Below, in pieces: positions 42,308 through 53,502 of a DNA stretch of 64,000 bases (its first letter is position 1; each line of letters begins with the position of its first letter). The notes under the pieces are model-generated. The model saw only the letters and a list, made by a program, of their open reading frames with translations. It did no database searches and was not told where the DNA came from. This DNA is from Pseudomonadota bacterium (lineage in GTDB: Bacteria; Pseudomonadota; Alphaproteobacteria; Dongiales; Dongiaceae). The position numbers and the translations under genes are program-made. Location: contig JACPDN010000006.1 of assembly GCA_016183985.1 (NCBI GenBank), positions 434,001 through 498,000 on the forward strand. The letters are read 5' to 3'.

Positions 42308-42590
42308 ACTTCGCCAAACACAGAACCCTAAGTGTTGCAGAATGCGACAATGCGTATGCAACACGCATGTGACGCATCGCAGCATTGGTGATTTTCTAGG
42401 CATTCGCAGGCGCCGGCAATGTTGCACGGGCGTGACGTAAGGCATTGAACGTATTCTCGCCTTGACTTTCTTTTGGGTGGGCAAGCTTAATTCTCGCATC
42501 GATCTTGGTGCGCGTCTGGGTCAGGGCCGGCGCGGTTGAAAACGAAGGCAGCTAGTGGCGCCAAGCCACGGCAACTCAAGGGAGGATCGA

Positions 42591-43070
42591 ATGCCCACCG
42601 TTAAGATGACGGTGAACGGCAAAGCTGTTTCGGCAGATGTCGAAGCACGCACACTGCTCGTTCATTTCCTACGCGACACTTTGGAACTCACCGGCACGCA
42701 TGTCGGCTGTGACACCGCGCAATGCGGCGCCTGCACCGTGCATGTCAACGGCAAGGCCGTGAAGTCATGCAATGCGCTGGCGGTTCAGTTGGATGGCGCA
42801 CAGGTGACGACCATCGAGGGCCTCGCCAATGGCGACACGTTGCACCCGATGCAGGAAGCCTTCCGCGACAATCACGGCCTGCAATGCGGCTTCTGTACTC
42901 CCGGCATGGTCATGAGCGCCATTGATCTCGTTCAGGGCAAAAGCAATCTGAGCGAGTCCGAGATTCGCGCCGGCCTTGAAGGCAATATCTGTCGCTGTAC
43001 CGGTTACCACAACATCGTGAAGGCCGTGAAAGCGGGCGCCGACGCGATGCAAGCTGGGAAAGGGAGGTGA
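42591..43070 (+). CDS. Molybdenum hydroxylase small subunit, [2Fe-2S] protein (CoxS-like)
   Basis: A protein of 159 residues carrying two [2Fe-2S] clusters: a plant-type ferredoxin domain with CDTAQCGAC and a later Cys, and a C-terminal helical domain with CGFCTPGMV and CRCTGYHN. It passes electrons from the Mo site to the FAD subunit. The ATG at 42591 follows GGGAGGATCGA. First gene of the S-L-M operon; the large subunit starts 4 bp after its stop. Confidence 0.95.
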   Translation: MPTVKMTVNGKAVSADVEARTLLVHFLRDTLELTGTHVGCDTAQCGACTVHVNGKAVKSCNALAVQLDGAQVTTIEGLANGDTLHPMQEAFRDNHGLQCGFCTPGMVMSAIDLVQGKSNLSESEIRAGLEGNICRCTGYHNIVKAVKAGADAMQAGKGR

Positions 43071-43073
43071 GTC

Positions 43074-45464
43074 ATGGCTGCTGATTCAGGAACCGCCACC
43101 GGCATCGGCGCGTCGCCCAAGCGGAAAGAAGATTTCCGCTTCCTCACCGGCCGCGGCACCTATACCGACGATATCAATCGCCCCGGCCAGACCTACGCCT
43201 ATATCCTGCGTTCGCCCCACGCCCATGCCGAGATCGTCAAGATCGATACGGCAAAGGCCAAAGGCATGCCGGGCGTGGCCGCGATCTTCACCGGCGCCGA
43301 TTACGATAAGGGCGGCGTTCCCTGCGGCTGGCAGATCCACAGCAAAGACGGCAGCCCAATGATCGAGCCGCCGCATTTCCCGCTGTGCAAGGATCGCGTT
43401 CGCCATGTCGGCGACCAGGTAGCGCTCGTCATCGCCAACAGCATAGCTGAAGCGCGCGATGCGGCCGAAGAGATCGACGTCACTTATAAGGAACTGCCGG
43501 CCATTGTCTCCACGGGCGCTGCCGACAAGGCTGGTGCTGCGCAAGTCTGGCCGGATGCCAAGAACAACACCTGCTTCGATTGGCATATCGGCGACAAAGC
43601 AGCAGTCGACGCCGCCTTTGCCAAGGCGCATCACGTCACCAAGCTCGACCTTATCAACCAGCGCCTGGCACCCAACGCCATGGAGCCGCGCGCCGCGGTC
43701 GGCGATTATGACCGGGCGACCGGCGAATACACACTTTACACGACCAGCCAGAACCCGCATGTGATCCGCCTGCTCATGGGCGCCTTCGTGCTGCAGATTC
43801 CGGAGCACAAGCTGCGCGTTGTGGCGCCGGATGTGGGTGGAGGCTTCGGCTCGAAGATCTTCCATTACTCGGAAGAAGCGCTTGTCACCTGGGCGTCCGA
43901 GAAGGTGCGCCGCCCGGTCAAATGGACGTCGGACCGTTCCGAAGCCTTCCTCTCCGATGCACAGGGCCGCGACCATGTCAGCCATGCCGAGCTCGCCCTC
44001 GACAAGGACGGTAAATTCATCGCGCTCCGCGTCAATACCATCGCCAATATGGGCGCCTATCTCTCGACCTTCGCGCCCTGCGTGCCGACCTATCTTTCGG
44101 CCACTTTGCTGGCAGGCGTCTACACGACGCCGGTCATCTATGCCGAAGTAAAGGCCGTCTTCACCAACACCGTCGCCGTCGATGCCTATCGCGGGGCCGG
44201 CCGGCCGGAGACGACCTATCTGCTGGAACGCCTGGTCGAAAAGGCAGCGCGTGAGACCGGCATCGACCGTGTCGAATTGCGCCGCCGGAACTTCATTCCG
44301 AAGACCGCCTTCCCCTACCAGACGCCGGTCGCGCTGCAATATGACAGCGGCGATTACGAAGCGACACTCGACCTCGCCCTCAAGATGGGCGGTTGGGCGG
44401 ATTTCGAAAACCGCCGTGCCGAGGCGCAAAAGCGCGGCAAGCTGCGCGGCATCGGCATCTCCACCTATATCGAGGCCTGCGGCATCGCACCCTCGGCCGT
44501 GGTGGGATCGCTGGGTGCCCGTGCCGGCCTTTATGAATGCGGCCAGGTCCGCGTTCATCCGACCGGATCCGTCACCGTTTTCACCGGCACACACAGCCAT
44601 GGCCAGGGTCACGAGACGACCTTTGCCCAGCTGGTCTCGGACACGCTCGGTGTTCCGTTCGAAAGTGTCGAGGTAAGCCACGGCGACACCAATAAGATCC
44701 CGTTTGGCATGGGCACCTATGGTTCACGGTCGCTGGCGGTTGGCGGTTCCGCCATCGTCAAGGCGATGGACAAGATCATCGCCAAGGCCAAGCGCATCGC
44801 CGCCCATCTGATGGAGGCCTCGGTCGCCGACATCGACTTCAAGAACGGCGAGTTCACCGTGAAGGGCACGGACAAGAAGGTGAGCTTCGGCCAAGTGGCT
44901 CTCACCGCCTATGTCCCGCACAACTACCCGATCACGGAATTGGAGCCGGGGCTCGAAGAAACCGCGTTCTACGATCCGTTGAATTTCACCTATCCCGGCG
45001 GCACCCATATCTGCGAGGTCGAGATCGATCCCGAGACGGGTGTGACGCAGGTGGTGAACTTCACCGCCGTCGACGATATCGGCCGCGTCATCAACCCAAT
45101 GATCGTCGAAGGCCAGGTCCATGGCGGCGTGGTCCAAGGCATCGGCCAGGCGCTGCTCGAAAACTGCGCCTATGACCAGGAAACCGGCCAGCTGCTGACA
45201 GGTTCATATATGGACTACACCATGCCGCGCGCGGACGACGTGCCCAGCATCAAGGTGGCGACGCACAGCACCATGTGCACGCACAACCCACTGGGCTCAA
45301 AAGGTGTCGGCGAAGTGGGCGCCATCGGCTCACCGCCCGCCGTCATCAATGCGGTGCTGGATGCCCTGCGCCCCGTCGGCGTCACGGACATCTCGATGCC
45401 GGCGACACCCCACAAGGTTTGGCAGGCCATTCAATCGGCCGGCAAAGCCAAAGCAGCGGAATAA
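43074..45464 (+). CDS. Form II CO dehydrogenase-like molybdopterin-binding large subunit (CoxL-like)
   Basis: The catalytic subunit, 796 residues, of an aldehyde oxidase/xanthine dehydrogenase family enzyme. The active-site loop reads AYRGAGR (residues 371-377), the form II signature, rather than AYxCSFR of true CO dehydrogenase, so the substrate is more likely an aldehyde, N-heterocycle or similar compound. [10 protein letters not shown] near the C-terminus holds the general-base Glu747. Residue blocks [10 protein letters not shown] and [13 protein letters not shown] contact the molybdopterin cytosine dinucleotide. Assembly genes (coxD/E/F) are absent nearby. Confidence 0.94.
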   Translation: MAADSGTATGIGASPKRKEDFRFLTGRGTYTDDINRPGQTYAYILRSPHAHAEIVKIDTAKAKGMPGVAAIFTGADYDKGGVPCGWQIHSKDGSPMIEPPHFPLCKDRVRHVGDQVALVIANSIAEARDAAEEIDVTYKELPAIVSTGAADKAGAAQVWPDAKNNTCFDWHIGDKAAVDAAFAKAHHVTKLDLINQRLAPNAMEPRAAVGDYDRATGEYTLYTTSQNPHVIRLLMGAFVLQIPEHKLRVVAPDVGGGFGSKIFHYSEEALVTWASEKVRRPVKWTSDRSEAFLSDAQGRDHVSHAELALDKDGKFIALRVNTIANMGAYLSTFAPCVPTYLSATLLAGVYTTPVIYAEVKAVFTNTVAVDAYRGAGRPETTYLLERLVEKAARETGIDRVELRRRNFIPKTAFPYQTPVALQYDSGDYEATLDLALKMGGWADFENRRAEAQKRGKLRGIGISTYIEACGIAPSAVVGSLGARAGLYECGQVRVHPTGSVTVFTGTHSHGQGHETTFAQLVSDTLGVPFESVEVSHGDTNKIPFGMGTYGSRSLAVGGSAIVKAMDKIIAKAKRIAAHLMEASVADIDFKNGEFTVKGTDKKVSFGQVALTAYVPHNYPITELEPGLEETAFYDPLNFTYPGGTHICEVEIDPETGVTQVVNFTAVDDIGRVINPMIVEGQVHGGVVQGIGQALLENCAYDQETGQLLTGSYMDYTMPRADDVPSIKVATHSTMCTHNPLGSKGVGEVGAIGSPPAVINAVLDALRPVGVTDISMPATPHKVWQAIQSAGKAKAAE

Positions 45465-45476
45465 GGGAGAGAGATC

Positions 45477-46271
45477 ATGCATAATTTCGCATTCCATCGT
45501 CCCGCTTCCGTGGCGGATGCCGTGAAGGCCGTCGGTTCGGCCAGCGACGGCAAGATCATCGCGGGTGGGCAGACATTACTGCCCACCTTGCGCCAGCGCC
45601 TTGCCTCACCCAGCGATCTCATCGATCTCGGCGCCATTGCCGACCTCAAGGGGATCAAGGCGGAAGGCGACGGAATCACCATTGGCGCCATGACACCCCA
45701 TGCCGAGGTTGCCTCTTCGGCCATCGTGCAAGGGGCCATTCCCGCCCTCGCCCATCTCGCCGCTCATATCGGCGACCGGCAGGTGCGGGCACGCGGCACG
45801 ATCGGCGGCTCGCTTGCCAACAACGACCCGGCAGCGGATTACCCGGCGGCGGCCTTGGGGCTCGGCGCCACGATCCGCACCAATAAGCGCGAGATCAAGG
45901 CGGACGACTATTTCCAAGGCATGTTCTCAACCGCCCTGGAAGACGGCGAGATCATCACCGCCGTGCATTTCCCGAAACCGGAGAAAGCTGGCTACGAGAA
46001 GTTCGTCCAGCCCGCCTCGCGCTTCGCTTTGGTCGGCGTCTTCGTGGCCAAGACCAAGGGCGGCGTGCGCGTTGCCGTCACGGGTGCCGGCCAAGAAGGC
46101 GTGTTCCGACCCAAGGAAGTGGAAGCGGCTCTAGCGAATTTCAGCGCCGATGCCGCCAAGGGTGCCAAGGTGCCCTCCGGCAATCTCAACAGCGATCTTC
46201 ATGGCTCGGCCGAGTACCGGGCGCATCTGATCAGCGTGTTGGCCGGCCGTGCCGTGGCGGCCGCCAAATAG
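45477..46271 (+). CDS. Molybdenum hydroxylase FAD-binding medium subunit (CoxM-like)
   Basis: A protein of 264 residues of the FAD-binding PCMH family. The FAD motifs are AGGQTLLPTLRQRL (residues 30-43) and TIGGSLANNDPAADYPAAAL; a C-terminal CO_deh_flav_C domain follows. It delivers electrons from the iron-sulfur subunit to the acceptor. It starts 12 bp after the large subunit gene and ends at a strong terminator, so the operon is S-L-M. Confidence 0.94.
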   Translation: MHNFAFHRPASVADAVKAVGSASDGKIIAGGQTLLPTLRQRLASPSDLIDLGAIADLKGIKAEGDGITIGAMTPHAEVASSAIVQGAIPALAHLAAHIGDRQVRARGTIGGSLANNDPAADYPAAALGLGATIRTNKREIKADDYFQGMFSTALEDGEIITAVHFPKPEKAGYEKFVQPASRFALVGVFVAKTKGGVRVAVTGAGQEGVFRPKEVEAALANFSADAAKGAKVPSGNLNSDLHGSAEYRAHLISVLAGRAVAAAK

Positions 46272-46295
46272 AAGATTACCTCCGACCGAACGAAG

Positions 46296-46332
46296 AAGGG
46301 CGGGATCTCCAAGATCCCGCCCTTTCTTTTTA
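46296..46332 (+). terminator. Rho-independent terminator of the S-L-M operon
   Basis: A perfect 13-bp stem, AAGGGCGGGATCT with AGATCCCGCCCTT, loop CCA, followed on the plus strand by TCTTTTT. It lies 24 bp after the CoxM-like stop and also faces the end of the chemoreceptor gene. Confidence 0.92.
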
Positions 46333-46349
46333 CCGCTATCCAGCCGGGA

Positions 46350-48434
46350 TTAGCCGGCACGCACCTTGGCGATGAAGGAATCGACCTCACGCCGCAAGGC
46401 TTCCGATTGGCGCGAGAGTTCCGAGGAGGCGCCTAGCACCTCGCCGGCCGCACCACCCACTTCGTTGGCGGCTTCATTGACGCCGCCGATATTGCGGGCG
46501 ACTTCATCGACGCCGCTCGCGGCCTGCTGCGCGTTGTTGGAGATTTCCTTGGTCGCCGCCGATTGCTCCTCGACTGCCGCGGCGATACCGGAGGCGATCT
46601 CGTTGATGCGGGCAATGGTGGCGCGAATATGCCCCATCGCATCCGCCGCATGTCGCGTCACCTGTTGCATGCCGCCGATCTGCACCGAGATTTCTTCCGT
46701 CGCCTTGGCGGTCTGCGAGGCGAGATTCTTCACTTCGGAGGCGACGACCGCGAAACCCTTGCCGGCCTCGCCGGCGCGTGCCGCCTCGATCGTGGCGTTG
46801 AGTGCCAGTAGATTGGTCTGGCTGGCGATATCGTTGATCAGCTGCACGATGCCGCCGATCTTCTCGGCCGCTACGGCCAGGCCTTCCACGGTCTCGCCGG
46901 TCTTGGCCGCCTCGTCCACCGCCGTGCGGGCGACGGTTGAGCTGTCCGCCACCTGGCGGCTGATCTCGGTGATCGAGGAGGAAAGCTCCTCGGCCGCCGC
47001 CGCGACGGTCGTCACATTGGCGGACGCCTGTGTCGTCGCCGCCGCCACCGCCGTCGACTGACGCGTCGCCTCTTCGGCTGTGCCGGAGAGCGAGCTGGCG
47101 TTCGACTGCAGTTCGGTTGCTGCCGAGGAAACGCCTTCGACCACGCCTTTGATCGCCGCCTCGAAACTATCAGCGAGATCCAGCATCGCCTTGCGACGCT
47201 CGGTCGCCAACCGTTGTTCCGAAGCCTTCTGTTCGTCGCGCAGGCGATCGATTTCGATCAGCTTCTCCTTGAAGAAATCGATGGCGCGCGCCATGACGCC
47301 AAGCTCGTCGCGACGCTGCGTCAGCGGCACGTCGAGCGCGGTATTGCCGCCGGCGAGGCCCTCGACCGCACCGGTCAAGGCATTGATCGGCTTTGCCGCC
47401 AGATAACGCACCAGCAGCGCGATGATGATGCCGAGCGAAACGACGATGATGGCCGCAACGATCAGCACGGTATTGGTCAGCTTGTTGACGGGCGCCTGCA
47501 TCTTGTCTTGCGGCAGGTTGACCATCACTGACCAACGGTCATTCGAAAGACCCGCCGTCACGGGCACGAAGATGCGCGCAACGTCCGTGTCGAGCGAGGT
47601 GGAGTGATCCACCATCTCGTACCGTTCGCCCTTCTTGATCGCATCGAGGGCAGCATTCAGGGTCGGCGAGATTTCCGGGATCGGCTTGCCGAGCGATTTG
47701 GCATCGCTATAGGCAGCCCACAGGCCGCCGTTCGAAATCAGCGAAACGGAACCGGTTTCAAACGGTTTCATTTCAGCGAGCAGGCCGTTGAGACCTTCCA
47801 GCAACAGATCGATGCCGGCCACGCCGATCACCTTGCCATCGACCACGATCGGTACGGCCGCACTGGTCATCAGCACTTCCTTGTCGCCGACGACATAAGA
47901 ATACGGCTCCAGCAGCTGCTCCTGGCCGCTGTCATGGGCCAGCAGGTAATAATCGCCGGCACCCGGCTTGGTGTAATCGGTGAGTGCCGTCAGCGCCGCG
48001 CCGCGCGCGAGATAGGGCACGAAGCGGCCGGTATCGTCATGGCCTTCTGTCTTGGCGAATTCCGCATCCTTGCCGTCAAACGCATTGGGCTCGAAGGCTA
48101 CCCAGGTCGCCAGCAGATTGGGATTGTCGTCAAGCAGCTTCTGCAATGACGCGAGCATAGCAGCCCGGCTCGGCGCCTTCCCGGCGATCTGGCCGACGGC
48201 ATTGGCCGCCGTCGCCCGTGCCGAGCCGAAGGCACCGGCGATCACATTCTCGACCTTCTCGGCGGCGTTCGTCGCCACTTCGGTTCCCAGCCCGTTGCTG
48301 AGATCGCCCACCGTGGCGCTGCTGTTCGAAACGGTAATCCAGGTGGAAAGGGCCAACCCGGCCACGAGCGCCACCAGAATGGGCAGCAAAATCTTGACGG
48401 CAAGCGAACCGCCCGCCGACTTCCCGACTTTCAT
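46350..48434 (-). CDS. Methyl-accepting chemotaxis protein
   Basis: A chemoreceptor of 694 residues. An N-terminal membrane helix (residues 13-35) is followed by a periplasmic dCache/PDC-type sensor of about 270 residues ([38 protein letters not shown]), a second membrane helix, a HAMP domain and a cytosolic signalling domain with the hairpin tip [41 protein letters not shown]. It reports ligand binding to CheA. The ATG at 48434 is 8 bp from GGGAG; a GTG at 48443 is possible. The ligand is unknown; dCache sensors often bind amino acids or organic acids. Confidence 0.95.
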   Translation of the reverse strand: MKVGKSAGGSLAVKILLPILVALVAGLALSTWITVSNSSATVGDLSNGLGTEVATNAAEKVENVIAGAFGSARATAANAVGQIAGKAPSRAAMLASLQKLLDDNPNLLATWVAFEPNAFDGKDAEFAKTEGHDDTGRFVPYLARGAALTALTDYTKPGAGDYYLLAHDSGQEQLLEPYSYVVGDKEVLMTSAAVPIVVDGKVIGVAGIDLLLEGLNGLLAEMKPFETGSVSLISNGGLWAAYSDAKSLGKPIPEISPTLNAALDAIKKGERYEMVDHSTSLDTDVARIFVPVTAGLSNDRWSVMVNLPQDKMQAPVNKLTNTVLIVAAIIVVSLGIIIALLVRYLAAKPINALTGAVEGLAGGNTALDVPLTQRRDELGVMARAIDFFKEKLIEIDRLRDEQKASEQRLATERRKAMLDLADSFEAAIKGVVEGVSSAATELQSNASSLSGTAEEATRQSTAVAAATTQASANVTTVAAAAEELSSSITEISRQVADSSTVARTAVDEAAKTGETVEGLAVAAEKIGGIVQLINDIASQTNLLALNATIEAARAGEAGKGFAVVASEVKNLASQTAKATEEISVQIGGMQQVTRHAADAMGHIRATIARINEIASGIAAAVEEQSAATKEISNNAQQAASGVDEVARNIGGVNEAANEVGGAAGEVLGASSELSRQSEALRREVDSFIAKVRAG

Positions 48435-48542
48435 GGTTTTCACTCCCAGGACACTTTATTTATCCTTAGGAATATCGAGCCAACTCATTAATAAGTTGTG
48501 AAGTGGCCGCCGCCTGCAATCATCCGAAAAAGGGCAATCGCG

Positions 48543-50177
48543 CTACCCTTTCCGGCAAATCCGCCCCTGCGGCGCAGCTGGCAGATGCGCCACATTCCGA
48601 CCGGCGTAATCTTTGAAAGCATTGAGGTCGCTGTCACCCTGAACCCGGTTGATCCCATCCTTCAGAACGACAAAGCGGTCGCCCCCATCCGCCAGGAAAG
48701 AGTTGACCACGACCCGGTACTGGCGATCCGGCACCAGGCGCGCGCCACCGAGTTGGATCGTTTCGGCAAGAATCTTGGTCCCTTCGGCGCGGCCATCGTC
48801 ATAGCAATAGCTGAATCCGTTGGAGATCTGCAGCATGCGTGGCTTGCGATCGGCAGGTTGGTTCAGCCATTGCTGCTCCAGCAATGTATGGATCTGTCGC
48901 CCGGTCAAATCCATCGCCACTAGATTGTTGCCAAACGGCTGGACCGCAAAAAGATCGCCCAGGCTGATTGTGAGGCCGGCCTCCGGACTGCTCGGCAGAT
49001 CCTGGCGGATGCCACCCGGATTCATGAAGGCGATCTCCGCCCCCATGAGACCACCCGCTGCCAGTTGCGCATCGGCAATGACGTCGCCGAGCGCGGATTC
49101 ACCATTGCCGTCCGGCTTGCGCGACAGCGGGGCTGCAAGCGTTCCCACCGGCTGCGCGCGAATGGGCGCCGTCTTTTGTTCCGCAGCGGCAACGAGCGCT
49201 TCAATCTGCTTATCCGGTGCCAGATCGCGCGTCACCGGCACATTCCGCACGGCAGCGGCGCTGACATCGCCGTTGGCGAGGCTGAGGTCGATCACGCTCA
49301 GCATGCGGCCATAGCTGGCCGTCTGCGTCACCAGGCGACCGTCCAGCCGGCACGCATAGGCCTGATGCGTGTGGCCGGTGATAAAGAGGTCGATCGCAGG
49401 ATCGGCTTTGGCAACGATATCCGTGAGCGCGCCGATCATGCCCCGGCAGGGCGATCCGTCCATCGCAATCTCAGGCGGTACCGATGCGCCCTCATGCATG
49501 ACGGCCACAATCGCTTCAACGCCTTGGCCACGTAGTTCCGCCGCATAATGATTGAGCGCTTCAGCAGGATCCAGGAAGCTCAATCCCTTGACGCCGGCGG
49601 CGGCCACGATCGTCGGCGTCTCCGCCGTGATGACGCCAATAAAGCCGACCTTGACACCGCCGAAAGCACGGACCGCATAGGGCGGAAATAGTGGCTTGCC
49701 GGTGCTGGCCGTAACCACATTCGCCGCCAGATAGTCGAATGCGGCACCTTTGAAGGTCGCATCCCCCGACTTCTTGCGCAGCAATTCCTGCGCGCCATAG
49801 TCAAACTCGTGATTGCCGACGACATTGAGATCGAGGCCGATCTCGTTCATGACACCGATCGTCGGCTCGTCCTTCAACAGTGCCGACACCAGCGGGCTGG
49901 CGCCGGTCAGATCGCCGGCACTGACGACGATGCTGTTGGGATGGTCGGCCTTCTCCTGTCCGATCAAGGTCGCAAGATAGGCAGCGCCACCAGTCTCGAC
50001 CATCTCGGTCTGGCTATTGACCGTCACCGGCAATCGGCCAGGGCTTGGCTTTTCCGCCTGGATATTGCCGTGGAAATCGTTGAAGGCGAGGATGCGCAAC
50101 GCCACCGGCCCGGCCTGGGGTCCGGTGCAAGCAACTGTCAAAAGAAGTGCCGCGGACCAAAGCAAGGGCTTCAACAT
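48543..50177 (-). CDS. 5'-nucleotidase/UshA-like bifunctional metallophosphatase, exported
   Basis: A protein of 544 residues. The N-terminus (LLWSAALLLTVACTG) is a signal sequence with a possible lipobox Cys. The metallophosphoesterase domain shows FNDFHGN, SAGDLTGASP, VVGNHEFDYG, MHEGA and GHTHQAY; the C-terminal 5'-nucleotidase domain has NPGGIRQDLP and the substrate-binding FGNNLV and GFSYCYD segments. It probably hydrolyses nucleotides or similar esters in the periplasm for phosphate or nucleoside salvage. The ATG at 50177 follows GGAGGGACGT. It begins 17 bp after the YhdP-like gene stop, so the two are co-transcribed. Confidence 0.92.
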   Translation of the reverse strand: MLKPLLWSAALLLTVACTGPQAGPVALRILAFNDFHGNIQAEKPSPGRLPVTVNSQTEMVETGGAAYLATLIGQEKADHPNSIVVSAGDLTGASPLVSALLKDEPTIGVMNEIGLDLNVVGNHEFDYGAQELLRKKSGDATFKGAAFDYLAANVVTASTGKPLFPPYAVRAFGGVKVGFIGVITAETPTIVAAAGVKGLSFLDPAEALNHYAAELRGQGVEAIVAVMHEGASVPPEIAMDGSPCRGMIGALTDIVAKADPAIDLFITGHTHQAYACRLDGRLVTQTASYGRMLSVIDLSLANGDVSAAAVRNVPVTRDLAPDKQIEALVAAAEQKTAPIRAQPVGTLAAPLSRKPDGNGESALGDVIADAQLAAGGLMGAEIAFMNPGGIRQDLPSSPEAGLTISLGDLFAVQPFGNNLVAMDLTGRQIHTLLEQQWLNQPADRKPRMLQISNGFSYCYDDGRAEGTKILAETIQLGGARLVPDRQYRVVVNSFLADGGDRFVVLKDGINRVQGDSDLNAFKDYAGRNVAHLPAAPQGRICRKG

Positions 50178-50194
50178 ACGTCCCTCCGTCACAT

Positions 50195-53100
50195 TCAGTC
50201 GCTGGGATGTGGCTGTTCCGGTACCTGCGGCGCAGCCGGCTTCGTCGTCGTCGGCGGTTCGTCGGGGTCCGGCTCTTGTTCCTCAGTTCCGTCATCCGTG
50301 AAAAGATCGCGGATGAAGCCCGGCGCCAACGCCGACCACTCGTTGACGTCGATCTTGGGCTCGTCGAGATTGCCCGTCACGGCATAGGTGGCGGCAAACA
50401 GGCCCTCGCCTTCCCCGCCCTGGATGATCGCACCGATAAGCGGAATATTTCCCAGAACACTGTTGATGGCATAGGCCGGGACCAGCGTCCCCTTCACATC
50501 GGCATTGTTGCGGTCGAGATCGATCTTGCCGGCCGCGGTCAGCCCCAGCGACGGGCCGGCGCTGCGGAACTTCAGGATATCGATCAGTCCGCGCGTCTTG
50601 GTGAAACGCCCTTCGGCACCGCCGAACAGGAAGCCCTCGCCCGTCACCGCATCGACCACGCCGGTAATCGTCGCCACGGTGAGGAAGCGCGCGACGAAAG
50701 GCGTGTTGATGACCCGGAAGGAGGACATCGAAATCTTGCCCCGCAGCGGACGCCAGGGCTGGTTATCCTTCACCGTGCCCGTGATGTTCAGCGTGCCGCC
50801 CTTGATCGAGTCATAGAGATCGAGCACGCGCAGCGCACCGCCGCCGTCCTGGGTGCTGATTTTCAGGGCATGCTGCCCCGGCTTGGAGGGACGGTAATCG
50901 AACGTAATAGGCTGGCCGCTCGGCAAGGTGGCCTGGAAGGCGATGACGTCCCACCAGGAAGGATCATGAATGGCTTCGAGTGTCGCATTGGTCAACTCGC
51001 GCCCCTCGCCAAGGCGCAGCTCCGCCAGCTGTCCTTTCAGGGTGAACGGCCTCTGTTTTTCGGGCTCCGTGCGCGCCAGTTCTTCCGGTGTCGGCTGGGT
51101 CTTGTCGTCCATCCAGGGCGACGCATCGAGCGTGCCACCGGTGACGGTCACCAGGCTCCACCCCTCCTTCAACTCGGCATCGAAGCCGAGGAGATGAGAG
51201 CCGCCGAGCTTGATCTCCGGCAATGTCACGCGCGAGATGCTGCCGTCGGCTGCAAACTGCAAGGCGCCACCGGTCGCCAGATCGCCGGCCGCCACGGTGA
51301 ATTGCGGAATGGCAACCGGCTTTTCATTGACCATTTCCAGCGTGAGATCGGCGCGGCCCGGCACGCCGGCATCCTTATGCCATTTCGCCGTCGGCGCATC
51401 GAGTACCGCACTGGTCAAATCGAACGATCCCAGCAACGTCGATCGCCCGTCCGGCAATTTGGTGTAGGTGATATCGCATTGGCAAGTGCCGTCGACCCAG
51501 GGACGATAGTCGAAGCCGATCGCCGCAATTTGTGCTGCCGTAGCGCTGGCGCTCACATGCAATCGTTCATCATAGGCGGCATTGTCTTCAAAAGTCTGAC
51601 TCCAGTCGAACATCATCGGGACATCGGCAAAGACCATCGGCCCTTGCAAATTCATGCCCTTTTCATCCAGCGTCAGCTTGAGATCGCCTTGCATCACGTC
51701 CTTGTCGAAGCGCAGCTTGGCAACCTGCACATTGTGCATTTCCGCGGCCACCTTCACCTTGACTTCGGCAAAGGTCAGCTTCTTGGCGGCGGGAAAATCG
51801 AAGAAGATGTTCGCCGTGGCATCGCCGCCTGACGTCTTGGGATCGATGCCGAGCTTCTTGGCATAGCCGAGGCGCGGATGGTCGAGCAGCGCCAGCGCAT
51901 CCTGCAGGGGCGCCGCCACGTCACCACCCACCTTGATGAACTGGTCCTCGACGTCGAGCCCCGTGATGACCAGATCGCCCTTCTTCACCTTGATATTGCC
52001 GACCTCGCCGCCTGTGATCTTGGCCGTAAAGGTCTTGGCATCGAACTCGGCCGTGGCCACCCCCTTGGTGATGGGTGGCATCGGCCGCAGGTAATGCACC
52101 GTGAGATCGCTGGTCTTGAGAATCCCCTTCACGTCCTCGACCTTGGCACCGTTGCCATCTAAGGGCAGGCGCACGACCATATGAGCGCTGGCTTCATCCA
52201 CCATGCCATGCGGGATATTCGGAACGACCCAGTTGCGCGTATCAGCTGCAGCCGTTTCCGGCCAGTAGGGATCGAGCAATTCCGCCGGTAGATCGACGAC
52301 TTTGAGATCAGTCGTCAGCACTGGCGCGCCGCCATCCTTGGCCTTGCCGCTGAAAGCGCCCAGCCAATCGGCTTTCGCCGTGATGCGCGGCCCACCAATA
52401 TCGAGATCGAGCGACGAGATGGACATGATATCGCCATCGCGATCGACATGCCCCGCGACATTGAGGCTGGTGACCGGAATGGGCTGCTTGGTGAAGCTCG
52501 GCAAGTCGAGCGCACCGGCACCGCTCGCCAGGGTGAAATTGACCTCGCCCAGATCACCCAATTGCGCATTGGCGATCTCGATCGAAGTCTGGACCTGGGC
52601 CGTGATGGCGAGATCGGTTGTCGAGAGATCCGAGAGCGCCGGCTCGATCAGTCCCAGCGAGGAAAGCTGCAGGGACGCCACCGAGGCATCCAGGCCAAGC
52701 TTCTTGGTGTCGCGGCGATAGTCGAGCTTGGCGCTGACAACGGCCGGATCGCCGAATTGCGGCAAGGCGGCAAAGAGGTCGCCGACCAGCCCACCCGGCT
52801 CACGCCTGGCCTCGGCACCGAAATTGTCAGCCTGCCAGGTAAGGCCCGTGACGTTGTCTACAATCTGGACGCTGCCATTGAGAATGGCGGCCGAGGTCAG
52901 ATAGCCGGTCGGCTTCGACCTGTCCGGCGGCTCCAGCATGTCGCTGGCAAGCAGGATCAACGCCTCGAAGCTGCCGTCGCTGTTCCTGGTCGTCGGCTCG
53001 CTGGTGACACCACCGGGGCCGAAAGCCAGCGTTCCATCCTTATTGCGGATGAGCGTCAGCTTCGGACCGATGATCTCGATCTTGCTCGGCGCCACCAATC

Positions 53101-53428
53101 CCTTGAAAAGTGCCCTGGCGCTGAAGGTGATCGAAACTTCCGGCAGATTGGCAAGCTCGCGGCCGTCGAGGTCACGGACCCGCAGATTGATTGCCCGTAC
53201 GTCGAGCGCGCGGTCCCAGCCGGCCCAGGTCAATACCGTGTCATCCACCGCCAGCCGGTAAGGCTGGTCGCTGCGGACAAGCGCCTGCTCGACATAGGAC
53301 GACAGGAAGCGCAGGTGGATTGGCCCCTCTTGCGTCAATCGCCAGGTGACGAACGCAAGAATGATCGCGGCGCCGGCCAACGCGGCACCGAGAAGTTCGA
53401 GTGTGATGATGGTGGTGCGGCGAATCAC
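50195..53428 (-). CDS. YhdP/AsmA-like large membrane-anchored protein (DUF3971)
   Basis: A protein of 1077 residues. One N-terminal membrane helix (about residues 8-28, IITLELLGAALAGAAIILAFV) anchors a very long, beta-rich periplasmic body, with the DUF3971/AsmA-C region near the C-terminus (RGLIDILKFRSAGPSLGLTAAGKIDLDRNNADVKGTLVPAYAINSVLGNIPLIG). The tail is acidic and Pro-rich. AsmA-like proteins such as YhdP and TamB form hydrophobic grooves thought to carry phospholipid to the outer membrane. The start is GTG at 53428 with GGAG 10 bp upstream. Divergent from glnE. Confidence 0.88.
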   Translation of the reverse strand: MIRRTTIITLELLGAALAGAAIILAFVTWRLTQEGPIHLRFLSSYVEQALVRSDQPYRLAVDDTVLTWAGWDRALDVRAINLRVRDLDGRELANLPEVSITFSARALFKGLVAPSKIEIIGPKLTLIRNKDGTLAFGPGGVTSEPTTRNSDGSFEALILLASDMLEPPDRSKPTGYLTSAAILNGSVQIVDNVTGLTWQADNFGAEARREPGGLVGDLFAALPQFGDPAVVSAKLDYRRDTKKLGLDASVASLQLSSLGLIEPALSDLSTTDLAITAQVQTSIEIANAQLGDLGEVNFTLASGAGALDLPSFTKQPIPVTSLNVAGHVDRDGDIMSISSLDLDIGGPRITAKADWLGAFSGKAKDGGAPVLTTDLKVVDLPAELLDPYWPETAAADTRNWVVPNIPHGMVDEASAHMVVRLPLDGNGAKVEDVKGILKTSDLTVHYLRPMPPITKGVATAEFDAKTFTAKITGGEVGNIKVKKGDLVITGLDVEDQFIKVGGDVAAPLQDALALLDHPRLGYAKKLGIDPKTSGGDATANIFFDFPAAKKLTFAEVKVKVAAEMHNVQVAKLRFDKDVMQGDLKLTLDEKGMNLQGPMVFADVPMMFDWSQTFEDNAAYDERLHVSASATAAQIAAIGFDYRPWVDGTCQCDITYTKLPDGRSTLLGSFDLTSAVLDAPTAKWHKDAGVPGRADLTLEMVNEKPVAIPQFTVAAGDLATGGALQFAADGSISRVTLPEIKLGGSHLLGFDAELKEGWSLVTVTGGTLDASPWMDDKTQPTPEELARTEPEKQRPFTLKGQLAELRLGEGRELTNATLEAIHDPSWWDVIAFQATLPSGQPITFDYRPSKPGQHALKISTQDGGGALRVLDLYDSIKGGTLNITGTVKDNQPWRPLRGKISMSSFRVINTPFVARFLTVATITGVVDAVTGEGFLFGGAEGRFTKTRGLIDILKFRSAGPSLGLTAAGKIDLDRNNADVKGTLVPAYAINSVLGNIPLIGAIIQGGEGEGLFAATYAVTGNLDEPKIDVNEWSALAPGFIRDLFTDDGTEEQEPDPDEPPTTTKPAAPQVPEQPHPSD

Positions 53429-53502
53429 GCGCGGTCAGCTCCGATCACCAGACGGCTTTGGCAGAATTGCGCCAACAAAACCAACACCTGCCAATACCTA
53501 GG

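Noticed and set aside
43086..44681. 531-codon minus-strand open frame
   Set aside because: Antisense to the well-supported molybdenum hydroxylase large subunit; sequence has no protein family features.
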